Positions 1 through 8,904 of a stretch of 64,000 nt of DNA are shown one piece after another (within the stretch, counting starts at the first letter, position 1; the number at the start of each line of letters is the position of its first letter). The position numbers and the translations under genes are program-made. Source of the stretch: Streptomyces caelestis (lineage in GTDB: Bacteria > Actinomycetota > Actinomycetes > Streptomycetales > Streptomycetaceae). Where the stretch lies: NCBI RefSeq assembly GCF_001279005.1, contig NZ_LGCN01000154.1, forward strand, positions 88,839 to 152,838, in the 5' to 3' direction. The notes under the pieces are model-generated. The model was not told the DNA's origin and did not search any database. It saw nothing but the letters and a program-made list of their open reading frames with translations.

Positions 1-237
1 GCCCGCGCCGGACGCACCCTCTTCCTGCCGTGCGGCTGGCTCGACCTGAAGTCCCCCGGCCGGCCGGTGGAGATCTGGAAGCGGGGCCTCTACCCGGTCC
101 ACGACCGCTCCAGCGCGGTGCCGCTGCTGCCGGTGCCCGAACTGTTCGCGCGCGCCTGGGACCGCGTCCGCGCCGGCGACGCACCCGCCTACGAGGAACT
201 CACCACCCGCGCCACCCGCAAGGGCCGCCGCCGATGA
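1..237 (+). CDS. C-terminal end of an unidentified protein (cut by window start)
   Basis: Frame 1 is open from the first base and ends at TGA 235-237. It gives a 78-residue C-terminus with a GRTLFLPCGWLDL stretch and a basic tail ending KGRRR. The stop overlaps the ATG of the MoxR-type ATPase (ATGA at 234-237), so it is almost certainly the preceding gene of the same operon. Too little is visible to name it. Proteins of unknown function commonly accompany MoxR/VWA/SWIM clusters in Streptomyces, and this is probably one of them. Confidence 0.7.
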   Translation, partial: ARAGRTLFLPCGWLDLKSPGRPVEIWKRGLYPVHDRSSAVPLLPVPELFARAWDRVRAGDAPAYEELTTRATRKGRRR

Positions 238-1442
238 CCACCGTCCACCCGCACCCGGAAGAACCCGCGCCGATGACCACCACCCCGTCCCCTTCCCCGG
301 CCCGCCAGATCGTCCCGCCCGAGGACCGGTACGCCACCGAACTCGCCTTCCTCGCCGCGTACGACGACGGGCCGCGCCCGCCCGCCTGGCGGCTCAGCCC
401 GCGCGCGGTCGTCACGTTCGTCATGGGCAGCGGGGGCCGGGCCCTGAAGCTCCCCGACGGCGCCGAGGCGCCCGGCGCAGTCCCGCGGCGCCTGGTGGTC
501 GAGGACAAGTTCGTCGGGGACCGGGCCCTGGTCGAGCGGTGCGTGGTGACCCTCGCCGGCGAGCGCGGTCTGCTGCTCGTCGGCGAGCCCGGCACCGCCA
601 AGTCGATGCTGTCGGAGCTGCTCTCCGCCGCCGTGTGCGGCACCAGCGGCCTGGTGGTGCAGGGCACGGCCGGCACCACCGAGGACCAGCTCAAGTACGG
701 CTGGAACTACGCGCTGCTGCTGGCCCAGGGGCCCACCCGGCAGGCGCTCGTGCCGTCCCCCGTCCTGACCGCCATGTCCCGGGGCGCGATCGCCCGCGTC
801 GAGGAGGTCACCCGATGCCTGCCCGAAGTGCAGGACTCGCTGGTGTCGTTGCTCTCCGAGCGGCGCATCGCCGTGCCCGAACTGGCCGGCACCGACGACG
901 CGCTGGCGCACGCGGCACCCGGCTTCAACCTCATCGCCACCGCCAACCTCCGCGACAAGGGCGTCTCCGAGATGTCCGCGGCCCTCAAGCGCCGCTTCAA
1001 CTTCGAGACGGTCGGCCCCATCGGCGACCTCGACGCCGAGACCGCGCTGGTGCGCGGCCAGGCGCGGGCGTCCGTGGAGCGCGCCGGGGCGCCGTTCCAG
1101 GTCGACGACGCCGTGCTGGAGGCCCTGGTCACCGCCTTCCGGGATCTGCGCGAGGGCCGGTCGGCGGAGGGCTGGGAGGTGGAACGGCCGTCGACGGTGA
1201 TGAGCACCGCCGAGGCCGTGTCCGTCGCCGGCGCGCTCGCCCTCGCGGCGGCCTACTTCCCGGGCGACCGCGACGTCCTCGGACTGCTGCCCGGACACCT
1301 GCTCGGCGTGGTCCGCAAGGACGACCCTGCCGACGCCGCCCGGCTGCGCGGCTACTGGGACGGTCCCGTCCGGCGCCGCGCCGAGCAGGGCTCCGCCACC
1401 TGGCGCACCCTGTGGGACCTGCGTACGGTTCTGGAGGGCTGA
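234..1442 (+). CDS. MoxR-family AAA+ ATPase
   Basis: A 402-residue AAA+ ATPase of the MoxR/RavA type, expected to act as an ATP-driven chaperone working with a VWA-domain partner. The Walker A motif GEPGTAKS lies near residue 117. The Walker B region is degenerate (RVEEVTRCLPEVQ), followed by a pore/sensor segment LLSERRI and a sensor-1 region LIATANLRDKG, all in the usual MoxR order. The start at ATG 234 is chosen because it overlaps the upstream stop; a second ATG at 273 is possible. The DUF5682-VWA gene begins 5 bp after the stop, so the two are probably translated together. Cytoplasmic. The physiological substrate is unknown. Family assignment is secure. Confidence 0.9.
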   Translation: MTTVHPHPEEPAPMTTTPSPSPARQIVPPEDRYATELAFLAAYDDGPRPPAWRLSPRAVVTFVMGSGGRALKLPDGAEAPGAVPRRLVVEDKFVGDRALVERCVVTLAGERGLLLVGEPGTAKSMLSELLSAAVCGTSGLVVQGTAGTTEDQLKYGWNYALLLAQGPTRQALVPSPVLTAMSRGAIARVEEVTRCLPEVQDSLVSLLSERRIAVPELAGTDDALAHAAPGFNLIATANLRDKGVSEMSAALKRRFNFETVGPIGDLDAETALVRGQARASVERAGAPFQVDDAVLEALVTAFRDLREGRSAEGWEVERPSTVMSTAEAVSVAGALALAAAYFPGDRDVLGLLPGHLLGVVRKDDPADAARLRGYWDGPVRRRAEQGSATWRTLWDLRTVLEG

Positions 1443-1447
1443 CGGCC

Positions 1448-4400
1448 GTGTCCCTCTCCCGCAGGGCGGCCCCGCAGGGCCCGCCCGTCCCGCCCGACGA
1501 GGCGCTCGCCGCCCTCACCGGCCCGTCCGCGCCCTACCTCGTCGGGGTACGGCACCACGCGCCCTCCCTGGCCGCCGCCCTGCCCGCGCTGCTGGACGAC
1601 GCGGAGCCGCAGGTGCTGCTCGTCGAACTGCCCGCGGAGATGCAGCAGTGGCTGCCCTGGCTGGGACACGAGGAGACACGGGCCCCGGTGGCGCTCGCCG
1701 CCGCCCCCGGCGAGGGCGGCGACGGGGGACCGGCGTTCTACCCGTTCGCCGACTTCTCGCCCGAACTGGCCGCCGTGCGCTGGGCCGCCCGGCACGGCGT
1801 GCCGGTGGTCGCCTGCGACCTGCCGCTCGCCGACCGGGCCTGGACCGACGGGCGCCGGGCCGCGGGGACGGGGTCCGGCGGACCCGGTCTCGCCACCGCG
1901 CTGCGGACCCGGCTGACGGGCCGCCCCGGCGACGACCTCTGGGACCGGCTCGTCGAGACGTGCGCCCCCGGCTCCCCGCCCGAGGCCCTGCGCCGGGCCG
2001 CCCTGCTCACCGGGTGGGCCCTGCGCGAGGACGCGGCCGCCTCGGGCGGCGTACCGGAGCTGGACCTGCGGCGCGAGCGCTGGATGCGGGCCCGGCTGGC
2101 CGAGGCCACCGCACGGGGCGAGCGGGCCGCCGTGGTGGTCGGCGCCTTCCACGCCCCGGCGCTGCTGCGGCGGGACACGGGGGAGGAGGACACGACGGCC
2201 ACGGACGACGCGCGACGGCCCGTGTGGAACACCTCCCTGATCCCGTACACCTACGCCCTCCTCGACGAGCGGTCCGGCTACCCGGCGGGCATCCGGGACC
2301 CGGAGTGGCAGGACATGGTCCTGCGCGCGGCGGGCGACCCGGCCGCGCTGGAGGAGGCGCTGACCCGGGCGGCCGTACGCGTCTGCGCCGAACTGAGGAG
2401 CCTCGGCCACCCCTCGGGACCGGCCGACGCCCGGGAGATCAGCCGGCTCGCCTCCGACCTCGCCCGGCTGCGCGGCCTGCCCGCGTCGGGCCGCGGCGAA
2501 CTGGTCGAAGCCGTCCAGACGGTGCTCGCGCAGGGCGAGCCGTACGGGCGCGGCCGAGCCGTGGCACGGGCGATGGAGCGCGTGCTCGTCGGCACGCGCA
2601 CCGGGCGTCCCGCCCCAGGGGCACCGCGCAGCGGACTCGTCCCCGCGGTCGAGGCCGAGCTGGCCCGGCTCGGCCTGCCCGGCCCGGAGACGGGCGGCCC
2701 CGGCCCCGCGCGGGACCTGCGGCTCGACCCGCTGCGGTCCGACCTCGACCGGCGCCGTGAACTGCTGCTGCGCCGGCTGACGGTGTGCGGCGTGCCCTAC
2801 GGGGAGGCCAAGGAGGTCGTCGGCGCGGGCGGCGCCGAGGCCCTCACCTCCCGCTGGGAGGTGCGCTGGACCCCCGCCACGGCGGCCGTGCTGACCGCGG
2901 CCGGAGTACGCGGAGTCACCCCCGCACAGGCCGCCGAAGGAGTCCTGCGCGAACGGCGGCGCCAGGAGCGCGACGAGGGCGGGCCGACCGCCGCGCAGGC
3001 TCTCGAAGGGCTCGAACGGGCGGCGGAGTGCGGCCTGAGCGGGCTCGCGGACGAACGGCTCGGCGACATCGCCGACGTCCTGCCCCAGGCCGGCACCCTG
3101 CCGGAGCTCCTCGCCGGGCTGTCCCTGCTCGACCGGCTGCGGGCCGGTCATGTCCCGGGGCTCCCCGCCGAGCCGGACCGCGCGCCCCGGGCGGCCGCCG
3201 CCGCGGAGCTGCTCACGGCGGCGGCGGTGCGGCAGGTCGACGGACTGACCGGGTCCGAGGACCCCGCCGACGCCCACGCCCTGCTTGAACTCTCCCACCG
3301 GGCCGACCTGTCGGGCGGCATCCGGCTCGCCGGCGCCCTGCACCGCCTGTCCGCCGGCGGCTCCCCGCTGATGCGCGGTGCCGCCGGGGCCGTACGCGTC
3401 CTGCTCGGACACGAGGAAGCACGGGTCTTCGGCGACCGCGTGGCCTCCTGGGTCGACGGGGCCACCGACCCCGGCTCCCGCGCCGCCCTCACCGCCCGGC
3501 TCGGCGGACTGCTGACCGCCGCCGGCCCCCTGCTGGAGGCGGCGGCGCCCGCGCTGGAGCCCCTGCTCACCCGGGTGACCGAGCTGCCCGACCGGGCGTT
3601 CCTCGACCGGCTCCCCGCGCTGCGCGGCGGCTTCGACACCCTGAGCCCCGCGGCCCGCGACCGCCTCCTCGCGGCCGTCGAGGAGCGTCTCGGCGCCGCG
3701 CGCGTCGCCGACACGGACGGCGTCGCCCCGGCCACGCTCGCCACCTGGACCGAAGCGGACTACGCGGCCCGCGGGGCCCTGCGGTCGCTGGGCCTGCTGC
3801 CCCCACCGGGCGGCGGTCCGCCGCAGGGCGCGCCGGAGCGCCCGGAGAGCGGGGCTCCGGCGGCCGCCGAGGAGCACCTCCTCGCCCCCGCCGACCGCTG
3901 GCGCCTCCTCCTCGGCCGCCGCGCCGACCGGCTGCCGCCGTCCGCCGCGCCGCTCGCCACCGCGCTGGACGAGCTGTACGGCAGCGGACGCGGCGAAGGC
4001 AGCCGGGGGGACCTCACGGGCCCGGGAACCGGCGGAGGACGCCAGGCGCCGTACCCCGGAGTGCGGGAGTGGTCCGAGGAACTGGCCGCGCTGTTCGGGC
4101 CGGGCATCCGGGAGGAAGTGCTGGCGACCGCCGCCGCGTCGGGCCGCGGGGACGTCCTCGCCGAGCTGGACGCGGACAGCGTACGGCCCTCGGTGGACCT
4201 GCTGCGCACCGTCCTGCGGCACGCGGGCGGACTGCCCGAGGCCCGGCTGGCCGCACTGCGCCCGCTGGTACGGCGGCTGGTCGACGCGCTGACCCGTCAG
4301 CTGGCCACCCGGCTGCGCCCCGCCCTGCACGGCGCCGCCCTGCCCCGCCCCGGCAGACGGCCCGGCGGCGGCCTGGACCTGCCCCGCACCCTGCGGGCCA

Positions 4401-4984
4401 ACCTGGCGACCGCGCGCCGCGCCCCGGACGGCACGGTGCGGGTGATCCCCGAGCACCCGGTGTTCCGCACCCGGGGACGCCGGGCCGCCGACTGGCGGCT
4501 GATCCTGGTCACGGATGTGTCGGGGTCCATGGAGGCGTCCACGGTGTGGGCCGCGCTGACCGCCTCCGTCCTGGCGGGGGTGCCGACCCTCTCCACCCAC
4601 TTCCTGGCGTTCTCCACGGAGGTCGTCGACCTCACCGGGCACGTGGACGACCCGTTGTCGCTGCTGCTGGAGGTCAGCGTGGGCGGCGGCACCCACATCG
4701 CCGCCGGCCTGCGGCACGCGCGCGAGCTCGTCACCGTGCCGTCGCGCACGCTCGTCGTGGTCGTCAGCGACTTCGAGGAGGGCTACCCGCTCGGCGGTCT
4801 GCTCGCCGAGGTCCGCGCACTGGTCTCGGCCGGCTGCCACGTCCTGGGCTGCGCGAGCCTCGACGACACGGGCCGGCCCCGCTACTCCACGGGGGTCGCC
4901 GGCCGGCTCGTCGCCGCCGGCATGCCCGTCGCCGCCCTCAGCCCGCTCGAACTCGCCCGCTGGGTAGGGGAGAAGATCACATGA
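1448..4984 (+). CDS. DUF5682 - VWA domain fusion protein
   Basis: An 1178-residue protein starting at GTG 1448, 5 bp after the MoxR gene. The N-terminal ~750 residues look like DUF5682: an opening YLVGVRHHAPS motif, then VLLVELPAE, as in ChaN/erythromycin-esterase-like proteins. The C-terminal ~160 residues are a von Willebrand A domain with an intact MIDAS signature DVSGS near residue 1023, GGGTHIAAGL and VVVVSDFEEG. VWA partners of MoxR ATPases are known to bind metal and clients and to be remodelled by the ATPase. In the related loci I know, the DUF5682 and VWA parts are often separate genes; here one uninterrupted frame joins them. The stop overlaps the ATG of the SWIM gene (ATGA). Function of DUF5682 is unknown. 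Confidence 0.85.
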   Translation: MSLSRRAAPQGPPVPPDEALAALTGPSAPYLVGVRHHAPSLAAALPALLDDAEPQVLLVELPAEMQQWLPWLGHEETRAPVALAAAPGEGGDGGPAFYPFADFSPELAAVRWAARHGVPVVACDLPLADRAWTDGRRAAGTGSGGPGLATALRTRLTGRPGDDLWDRLVETCAPGSPPEALRRAALLTGWALREDAAASGGVPELDLRRERWMRARLAEATARGERAAVVVGAFHAPALLRRDTGEEDTTATDDARRPVWNTSLIPYTYALLDERSGYPAGIRDPEWQDMVLRAAGDPAALEEALTRAAVRVCAELRSLGHPSGPADAREISRLASDLARLRGLPASGRGELVEAVQTVLAQGEPYGRGRAVARAMERVLVGTRTGRPAPGAPRSGLVPAVEAELARLGLPGPETGGPGPARDLRLDPLRSDLDRRRELLLRRLTVCGVPYGEAKEVVGAGGAEALTSRWEVRWTPATAAVLTAAGVRGVTPAQAAEGVLRERRRQERDEGGPTAAQALEGLERAAECGLSGLADERLGDIADVLPQAGTLPELLAGLSLLDRLRAGHVPGLPAEPDRAPRAAAAAELLTAAAVRQVDGLTGSEDPADAHALLELSHRADLSGGIRLAGALHRLSAGGSPLMRGAAGAVRVLLGHEEARVFGDRVASWVDGATDPGSRAALTARLGGLLTAAGPLLEAAAPALEPLLTRVTELPDRAFLDRLPALRGGFDTLSPAARDRLLAAVEERLGAARVADTDGVAPATLATWTEADYAARGALRSLGLLPPPGGGPPQGAPERPESGAPAAAEEHLLAPADRWRLLLGRRADRLPPSAAPLATALDELYGSGRGEGSRGDLTGPGTGGGRQAPYPGVREWSEELAALFGPGIREEVLATAAASGRGDVLAELDADSVRPSVDLLRTVLRHAGGLPEARLAALRPLVRRLVDALTRQLATRLRPALHGAALPRPGRRPGGGLDLPRTLRANLATARRAPDGTVRVIPEHPVFRTRGRRAADWRLILVTDVSGSMEASTVWAALTASVLAGVPTLSTHFLAFSTEVVDLTGHVDDPLSLLLEVSVGGGTHIAAGLRHARELVTVPSRTLVVVVSDFEEGYPLGGLLAEVRALVSAGCHVLGCASLDDTGRPRYSTGVAGRLVAAGMPVAALSPLELARWVGEKIT

Positions 4985-6738
4985 GCCCGGACCTGCCTCC
5001 GGTCGTCCCGTCCGTCACCGCCGACCTCGTCGCGGCGCTCTCGCCCCGGCTCCGCAAACGGCTGGACGCGGGCGTGACCAAGCTCCTGGCGCGTCCGGCC
5101 GTCCGGGAGGGCGACACCGTGCGGATCGCCGTCGACGACGAGACCGACGTCGTCCTGCGAGCGCCCGGCGGGACGGTGACCGACGCGGACGCGATCCGCT
5201 GCGGATGCCTGCTGGCCCCCGACTGTCTGCACCGCGCGGCGGCGGCCTCGGCCGCGCCGGTCGCCGAGGAGGCCCCGGCCTCCGCCGAGGTCACGGAGAC
5301 GGCGGGGGAGACGGGGACGGCGCCGACGGAGCCCGACGCCGCCACCGCGGAGCAACGCGCCGCGGCCCGGGCGGTGTTCGACGCGGCCGCGGCCGTCCTG
5401 GAGGCCGGCGCGGACGGCGCTGGCGCCGTGCTCCAGGCGGAGCTCCTGCACGCCGCGCACACCGCCCGCCTCGCCGGTCTCCCACGGGCCTCGGCCGCGG
5501 CGGTCTCCGTGGTGAGCGGGGTGCGCGCGGCCCGCTCCGGCGACCCCGGACACCGCCTCACCGACCTCGCCGGCGCGCTGGCCGCCGTCCTGGGCGTCGC
5601 CCACCGCCTCCCGCACGCCACCGGCCCGGACCTGGGCGAACTGCGCGGCACGGTCCGGCAGCCGTACCGCCCGGACGGCTCCCTGCGGCTGTACGGGCTC
5701 TTCTCCGAGCCCGTCCTCACCGCGACCGGGTACGCGGGCGCGGTCACCTGGACCGCCGACGCGGACGGGCGTCTGTACACGGTCTCGGACGTGGCGCCGG
5801 GCGGGCCCGCCCGGGCGACCGGCGCCGCCGACCGGACCGTGCGGATCGGCGACACCGCCCTGACCCACCGGGAACTGTCGCGCGCGGGACTCGCCGTGTC
5901 CGGGGCCACCGTCTCCCCGACGGGCCGTCTCGGCGCGGGGGCGGGGGTGCGGGCGGTCCGCGCGTCCGGCGCCGCCTGGCGCGCGGACCCGCTGGACCGG
6001 CTGTGGGCGGTGCCCGCCGCCGAGCAGGTGGCCCGGGCGCTGAACGGCGGACAGGACCTGCTGTTCCTGGAGGTGACCCTCGCGGGCACGGTGCGGGAGA
6101 CGACGGGCGACTGTCTGCTGGCCGACTGCGCGGGCCTGCCCCTGCGGCTGGCCACCGCCCACGACGATCCCGCACTCCCCTGCCGCGACAACCTCCGTCT
6201 GCTCGCCGCCGCCGGGGGCAGCCGGCTGCGGGTCGTCGCGCGCCTGGCACCGGGCCCGTACCCCCGCGCCCTGCTGCTCGCCACCGAGCACCCCACCGAT
6301 CCCGGCGCCCGGGTGGACCTCGGCCTGGACCGCCTCCAGCGCGCGGACCTGCCCGCCGGCGCGGTCGCGCCACCCGCGCGGACCGTCCCCACCGGGGACG
6401 AGGCCCCGCTGCACCTGCTGCGCCGCCGCGTCCACCAGGCGGTGCCGGGAGGCCGCCGTGTCCTCGCCCTCGCCGGGAACCGGCCGGGCGACGGCACCCG
6501 GCTGCGCCGTCTCGGCCTGGCCACGGCGGGCGATCTCCTCGACGACCTCCACGCCGCCGCCGCGGACCGCTCCCGCGACCCCTTCGGCCGCCTGCTCCCG
6601 GCCGACACCGGCCGCTTCGCCCGGGCCTGGCTCGCCGCCGCCGTCTACACCGACGAGGTCGAGCGGGCACTGTGCGCGGCCGCCTGGGGAGCCGCCGTGA
6701 ACGAGGCGGCCCCTGCGGCGGCTCCCGGCGCCTCCTGA
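4981..6738 (+). CDS. SWIM zinc-finger family protein
   Basis: A 585-residue protein whose ATG (4981) overlaps the TGA of the VWA fusion gene, so it is translationally coupled. A SWIM-type zinc site, CGCLLAPDCLH (CxCx5CxH), sits around residues 75-85. The rest is a mostly alpha-helical then beta-rich sequence without a motif I can name. SWIM proteins are frequent partners of MoxR/VWA clusters and may bind nucleic acid or protein. The role here is not known. Likely cytoplasmic; no signal peptide or membrane segment is visible. It is the last gene of the cluster and is followed by a GC-rich hairpin. Confidence 0.85.
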   Translation: MSPDLPPVVPSVTADLVAALSPRLRKRLDAGVTKLLARPAVREGDTVRIAVDDETDVVLRAPGGTVTDADAIRCGCLLAPDCLHRAAAASAAPVAEEAPASAEVTETAGETGTAPTEPDAATAEQRAAARAVFDAAAAVLEAGADGAGAVLQAELLHAAHTARLAGLPRASAAAVSVVSGVRAARSGDPGHRLTDLAGALAAVLGVAHRLPHATGPDLGELRGTVRQPYRPDGSLRLYGLFSEPVLTATGYAGAVTWTADADGRLYTVSDVAPGGPARATGAADRTVRIGDTALTHRELSRAGLAVSGATVSPTGRLGAGAGVRAVRASGAAWRADPLDRLWAVPAAEQVARALNGGQDLLFLEVTLAGTVRETTGDCLLADCAGLPLRLATAHDDPALPCRDNLRLLAAAGGSRLRVVARLAPGPYPRALLLATEHPTDPGARVDLGLDRLQRADLPAGAVAPPARTVPTGDEAPLHLLRRRVHQAVPGGRRVLALAGNRPGDGTRLRRLGLATAGDLLDDLHAAAADRSRDPFGRLLPADTGRFARAWLAAAVYTDEVERALCAAAWGAAVNEAAPAAAPGAS

Positions 6739-6783
6739 CGCTCCTCGAAAGGACCGCTCGACGCCGTCCCCGTCGTCGTCCGT

Positions 6784-6807
6784 CGCCCCCGGGCCCGCAC
6801 GGGGGCG
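6784..6807 (+). terminator. GC-rich hairpin after the MoxR/VWA/SWIM cluster
   Basis: CGCCCCCG (6784-6791) and CGGGGGCG (6800-6807) form a perfect 8-bp stem with an 8-nt loop, 45 bp after the SWIM gene stop. There is no T-run, which is common for Streptomyces terminators. The remainder of 6808-6983 shows nothing recognisable. Confidence 0.4.
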
Positions 6808-6983
6808 TCATCGGCACGGTCCCGCGGCCCGGCCCGAGGACCCGGTCGGGATCGGGCCGGCCCGGCCGCCGACGCCCTCGCCCGGCAGCGGCACCGGAAT
6901 CCCGGGTGGGGTCACGGTGACCGTGGACGAGATCCACCCGCACGTCCCGAACCGCTCAGGACCGTGGACCGCCGGACGAGTCG

Positions 6984-7493
6984 TCAGGCGGCCTGGTGGA
7001 CCACGAGCTTGAACTCCGCCAGGACGATGTTCCGCGCCACACTGTCGTCATGGGTGGCGCGCACGGCGAGCGGGACGGCCGGGTCGACGAAGACGCCCCA
7101 GTGCTTCGTCCAGCACTGCATGCCGGGACTCGGCGGCCGGTGCTCCGTCGCCGTGGTGTCGTCGGGCGTCGGAGTGAGGCCGAGCGGGTCCCGGACGAAC
7201 TGGTCCCGCAGTTCGTCGTAGTTCCCGGCCTCCCACTGGATCATCGCGTACAGGACGCCCCAGCCGGCCGTGCTGGGCCATATCAGCCCGGACCGGGCGT
7301 CCGAGTCCCAGTTCGTGACCACGTACCCGTCCGGCTGGTTCACCTGGTGCATGGAGAACCGGTCGGTGGACTCCGCGGCCCCGAAGGGGAAGCGAATGAC
7401 CGTGTAGGGGCTGTTGGCCGGGACCGACTGCGGAGTGTCCCGCTTCAGGGAACACACCTGCACTCCGGGCGAAGCCGTCGCGTCGATGGGCAT
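6984..7493 (-). CDS. hypothetical protein, possible jelly-roll fold
   Basis: A 169-residue protein that I do not recognise by family name. The start at ATG 7493 is preferred because upstream codons are low-complexity. An in-frame start at 7640 would add 49 residues. The sequence alternates short hydrophobic strands and Gly/Pro turns (for example SAGW/YAMIQWEAGNYDELRDQF and HWGVFVDPAVPLAVRATH), and ends with a strand rich in hydrophobics. This pattern resembles C1q/TNF-like or phage-baseplate jelly-roll proteins, but that is inference only. No signal peptide is visible for the shorter form. It is monocistronic. Confidence 0.6.
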   Translation of the reverse strand: MPIDATASPGVQVCSLKRDTPQSVPANSPYTVIRFPFGAAESTDRFSMHQVNQPDGYVVTNWDSDARSGLIWPSTAGWGVLYAMIQWEAGNYDELRDQFVRDPLGLTPTPDDTTATEHRPPSPGMQCWTKHWGVFVDPAVPLAVRATHDDSVARNIVLAEFKLVVHQAA

Positions 7494-7673
7494 GCCCCGA
7501 ATCTGCCCGTCACCGGGCGATTCGATGCGGCCTGGCCGGGAACGGGCCGTGTGGGCGTAAACCTGGTATGTCGGACGACCCGCTCCGCCTCCCCGGCGCG
7601 GACCGGGACGCGCGGCGCCGGCGAAGGATACCGGCCTCACGACGTGGGCCTTCGGCGGCGCCCGCCGGTGAGC

Positions 7674-8765
7674 TCACCGGCGTGCGGCGCGGTTGTGGCG
7701 GACGGAGGAGGAGAACGACGCGCTGATGAACGCGACGCCGATGAGGCCGGTGACGATGTCGTTGATCTCGTAGCGGATGCTGACGAGGAGGATGAGGGCG
7801 AGCGCGCCGATGGCGTAGTGCGCGCCGTGCTCCAGGTAGACGTAGTCGTCGAGGGTGCCCTGGCGGACCAGATAGACCGTCAGGGACCGGACGTACATGG
7901 CGCCGATGCCCAGGCCCAGCGCCATCAGGACGATGTCGTTGGTGATGGCGAACGCGCCGATGACGCCGTCGAAGGAGAAGGACGCGTCCAGGACCTCCAG
8001 GTAGAGGAAGGTGAAGAAGGCGGCCCTGCCCGCCAGGGCGACCGCGGGTCGCCCCGTCCCGGCGTCCTCGGAGTGCTGCCCGGCGTGCCCCCCGGCCTCC
8101 TCGTCGGCCAGCCTGCGCTCGAAGAAGTCGGAGAGTCCGCTCACGATCAGATAGGTGATCAGGCCCGCGATGCCCGAGACGAGAACCGTCTGGGCCTTGT
8201 CGGCGTGACCGCCGCCGTGCTGGTGGGCGTGGACGGCGAACGTCGTGGCGGTGACGAGGAGGACCCCGAGGGCGACGCAGACCGACAGCATGTCGATCCG
8301 GCCGAGCCTGGCCAGCGGCCGTTCGACCGGGCCGAGCCACTTGGTCTCGCGGTCCTCCAGGACGAAGTCGAGGAAGATCATCAACAGGAACATCCCGCCG
8401 AACGCGGCGATCGACGGGTGCGCGTCGGTGACGAGTTCCTGATAGCGGGCCTTGTCGGTGAGCGCGAGGTGGACGGCCTGGGGCGGGGAGAGCCGGGCGG
8501 TGACGGAGACGATGACGACGGGGAAGAGCAACCGCATGCCGAAGACGGCGATCAGAATGCCGACGGTGAGGAAGATCCTCTGCCAGAAGGCGTTGAGCTT
8601 CTTGAGGATGCCGGCGTTGATCACCGCGTTGTCGAAGGACAGCGACACCTCCAGAACGGCGAGGACGGCGACCAGCCCCAGCGCCGTCCAGCCGTCGTAC
8701 AGCACTCCGGCGACCAGGCCGAGGCCCGTGACGGCGAAGGCCCAGCGGAACGTCTTCAACAGCAC
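7674..8765 (-). CDS. DUF475/TerC-like integral membrane protein
   Basis: A 363-residue polytopic membrane protein of the DUF475 branch of the TerC superfamily. It has the diagnostic acidic membrane motifs SLSFDNAVINAGILKK near residue 42 and the mirrored FSFDGVIGAFAIT in the second half. TerC-type proteins are linked to tellurite resistance and metal homeostasis, where these Asp residues are thought to coordinate metal in the membrane. About nine hydrophobic segments are visible, with a His-rich loop (HAHQHGGGH) in the middle that could also bind metal. GTG 8765 follows a GGGAG ribosome site. It stands alone; 8766-8904 is the intergenic gap to the oxidoreductase end. Confidence 0.88.
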   Translation of the reverse strand: MLLKTFRWAFAVTGLGLVAGVLYDGWTALGLVAVLAVLEVSLSFDNAVINAGILKKLNAFWQRIFLTVGILIAVFGMRLLFPVVIVSVTARLSPPQAVHLALTDKARYQELVTDAHPSIAAFGGMFLLMIFLDFVLEDRETKWLGPVERPLARLGRIDMLSVCVALGVLLVTATTFAVHAHQHGGGHADKAQTVLVSGIAGLITYLIVSGLSDFFERRLADEEAGGHAGQHSEDAGTGRPAVALAGRAAFFTFLYLEVLDASFSFDGVIGAFAITNDIVLMALGLGIGAMYVRSLTVYLVRQGTLDDYVYLEHGAHYAIGALALILLVSIRYEINDIVTGLIGVAFISASFSSSVRHNRAARR

Positions 8766-8904
8766 GCGGCACTCCCCACTCTCTCGTCGCGCTCGTCGCC
8801 GGAGGACGGGCCCCGTTCCAGTGCCCCTCTCGGTGATGTCTACTACGCCGGTGCCGCGGAAAGGCGGCCGACACCGCGCGAGTGGTCCGTCGACCGCACG
8901 CGGA

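Noticed and set aside
1352-4840. Very long minus-strand open frame opposite the DUF5682-VWA gene
   Set aside because: Composition is Gly/Gln/Arg/Ala-rich with no motifs. It is the expected antisense shadow of a high-GC gene.
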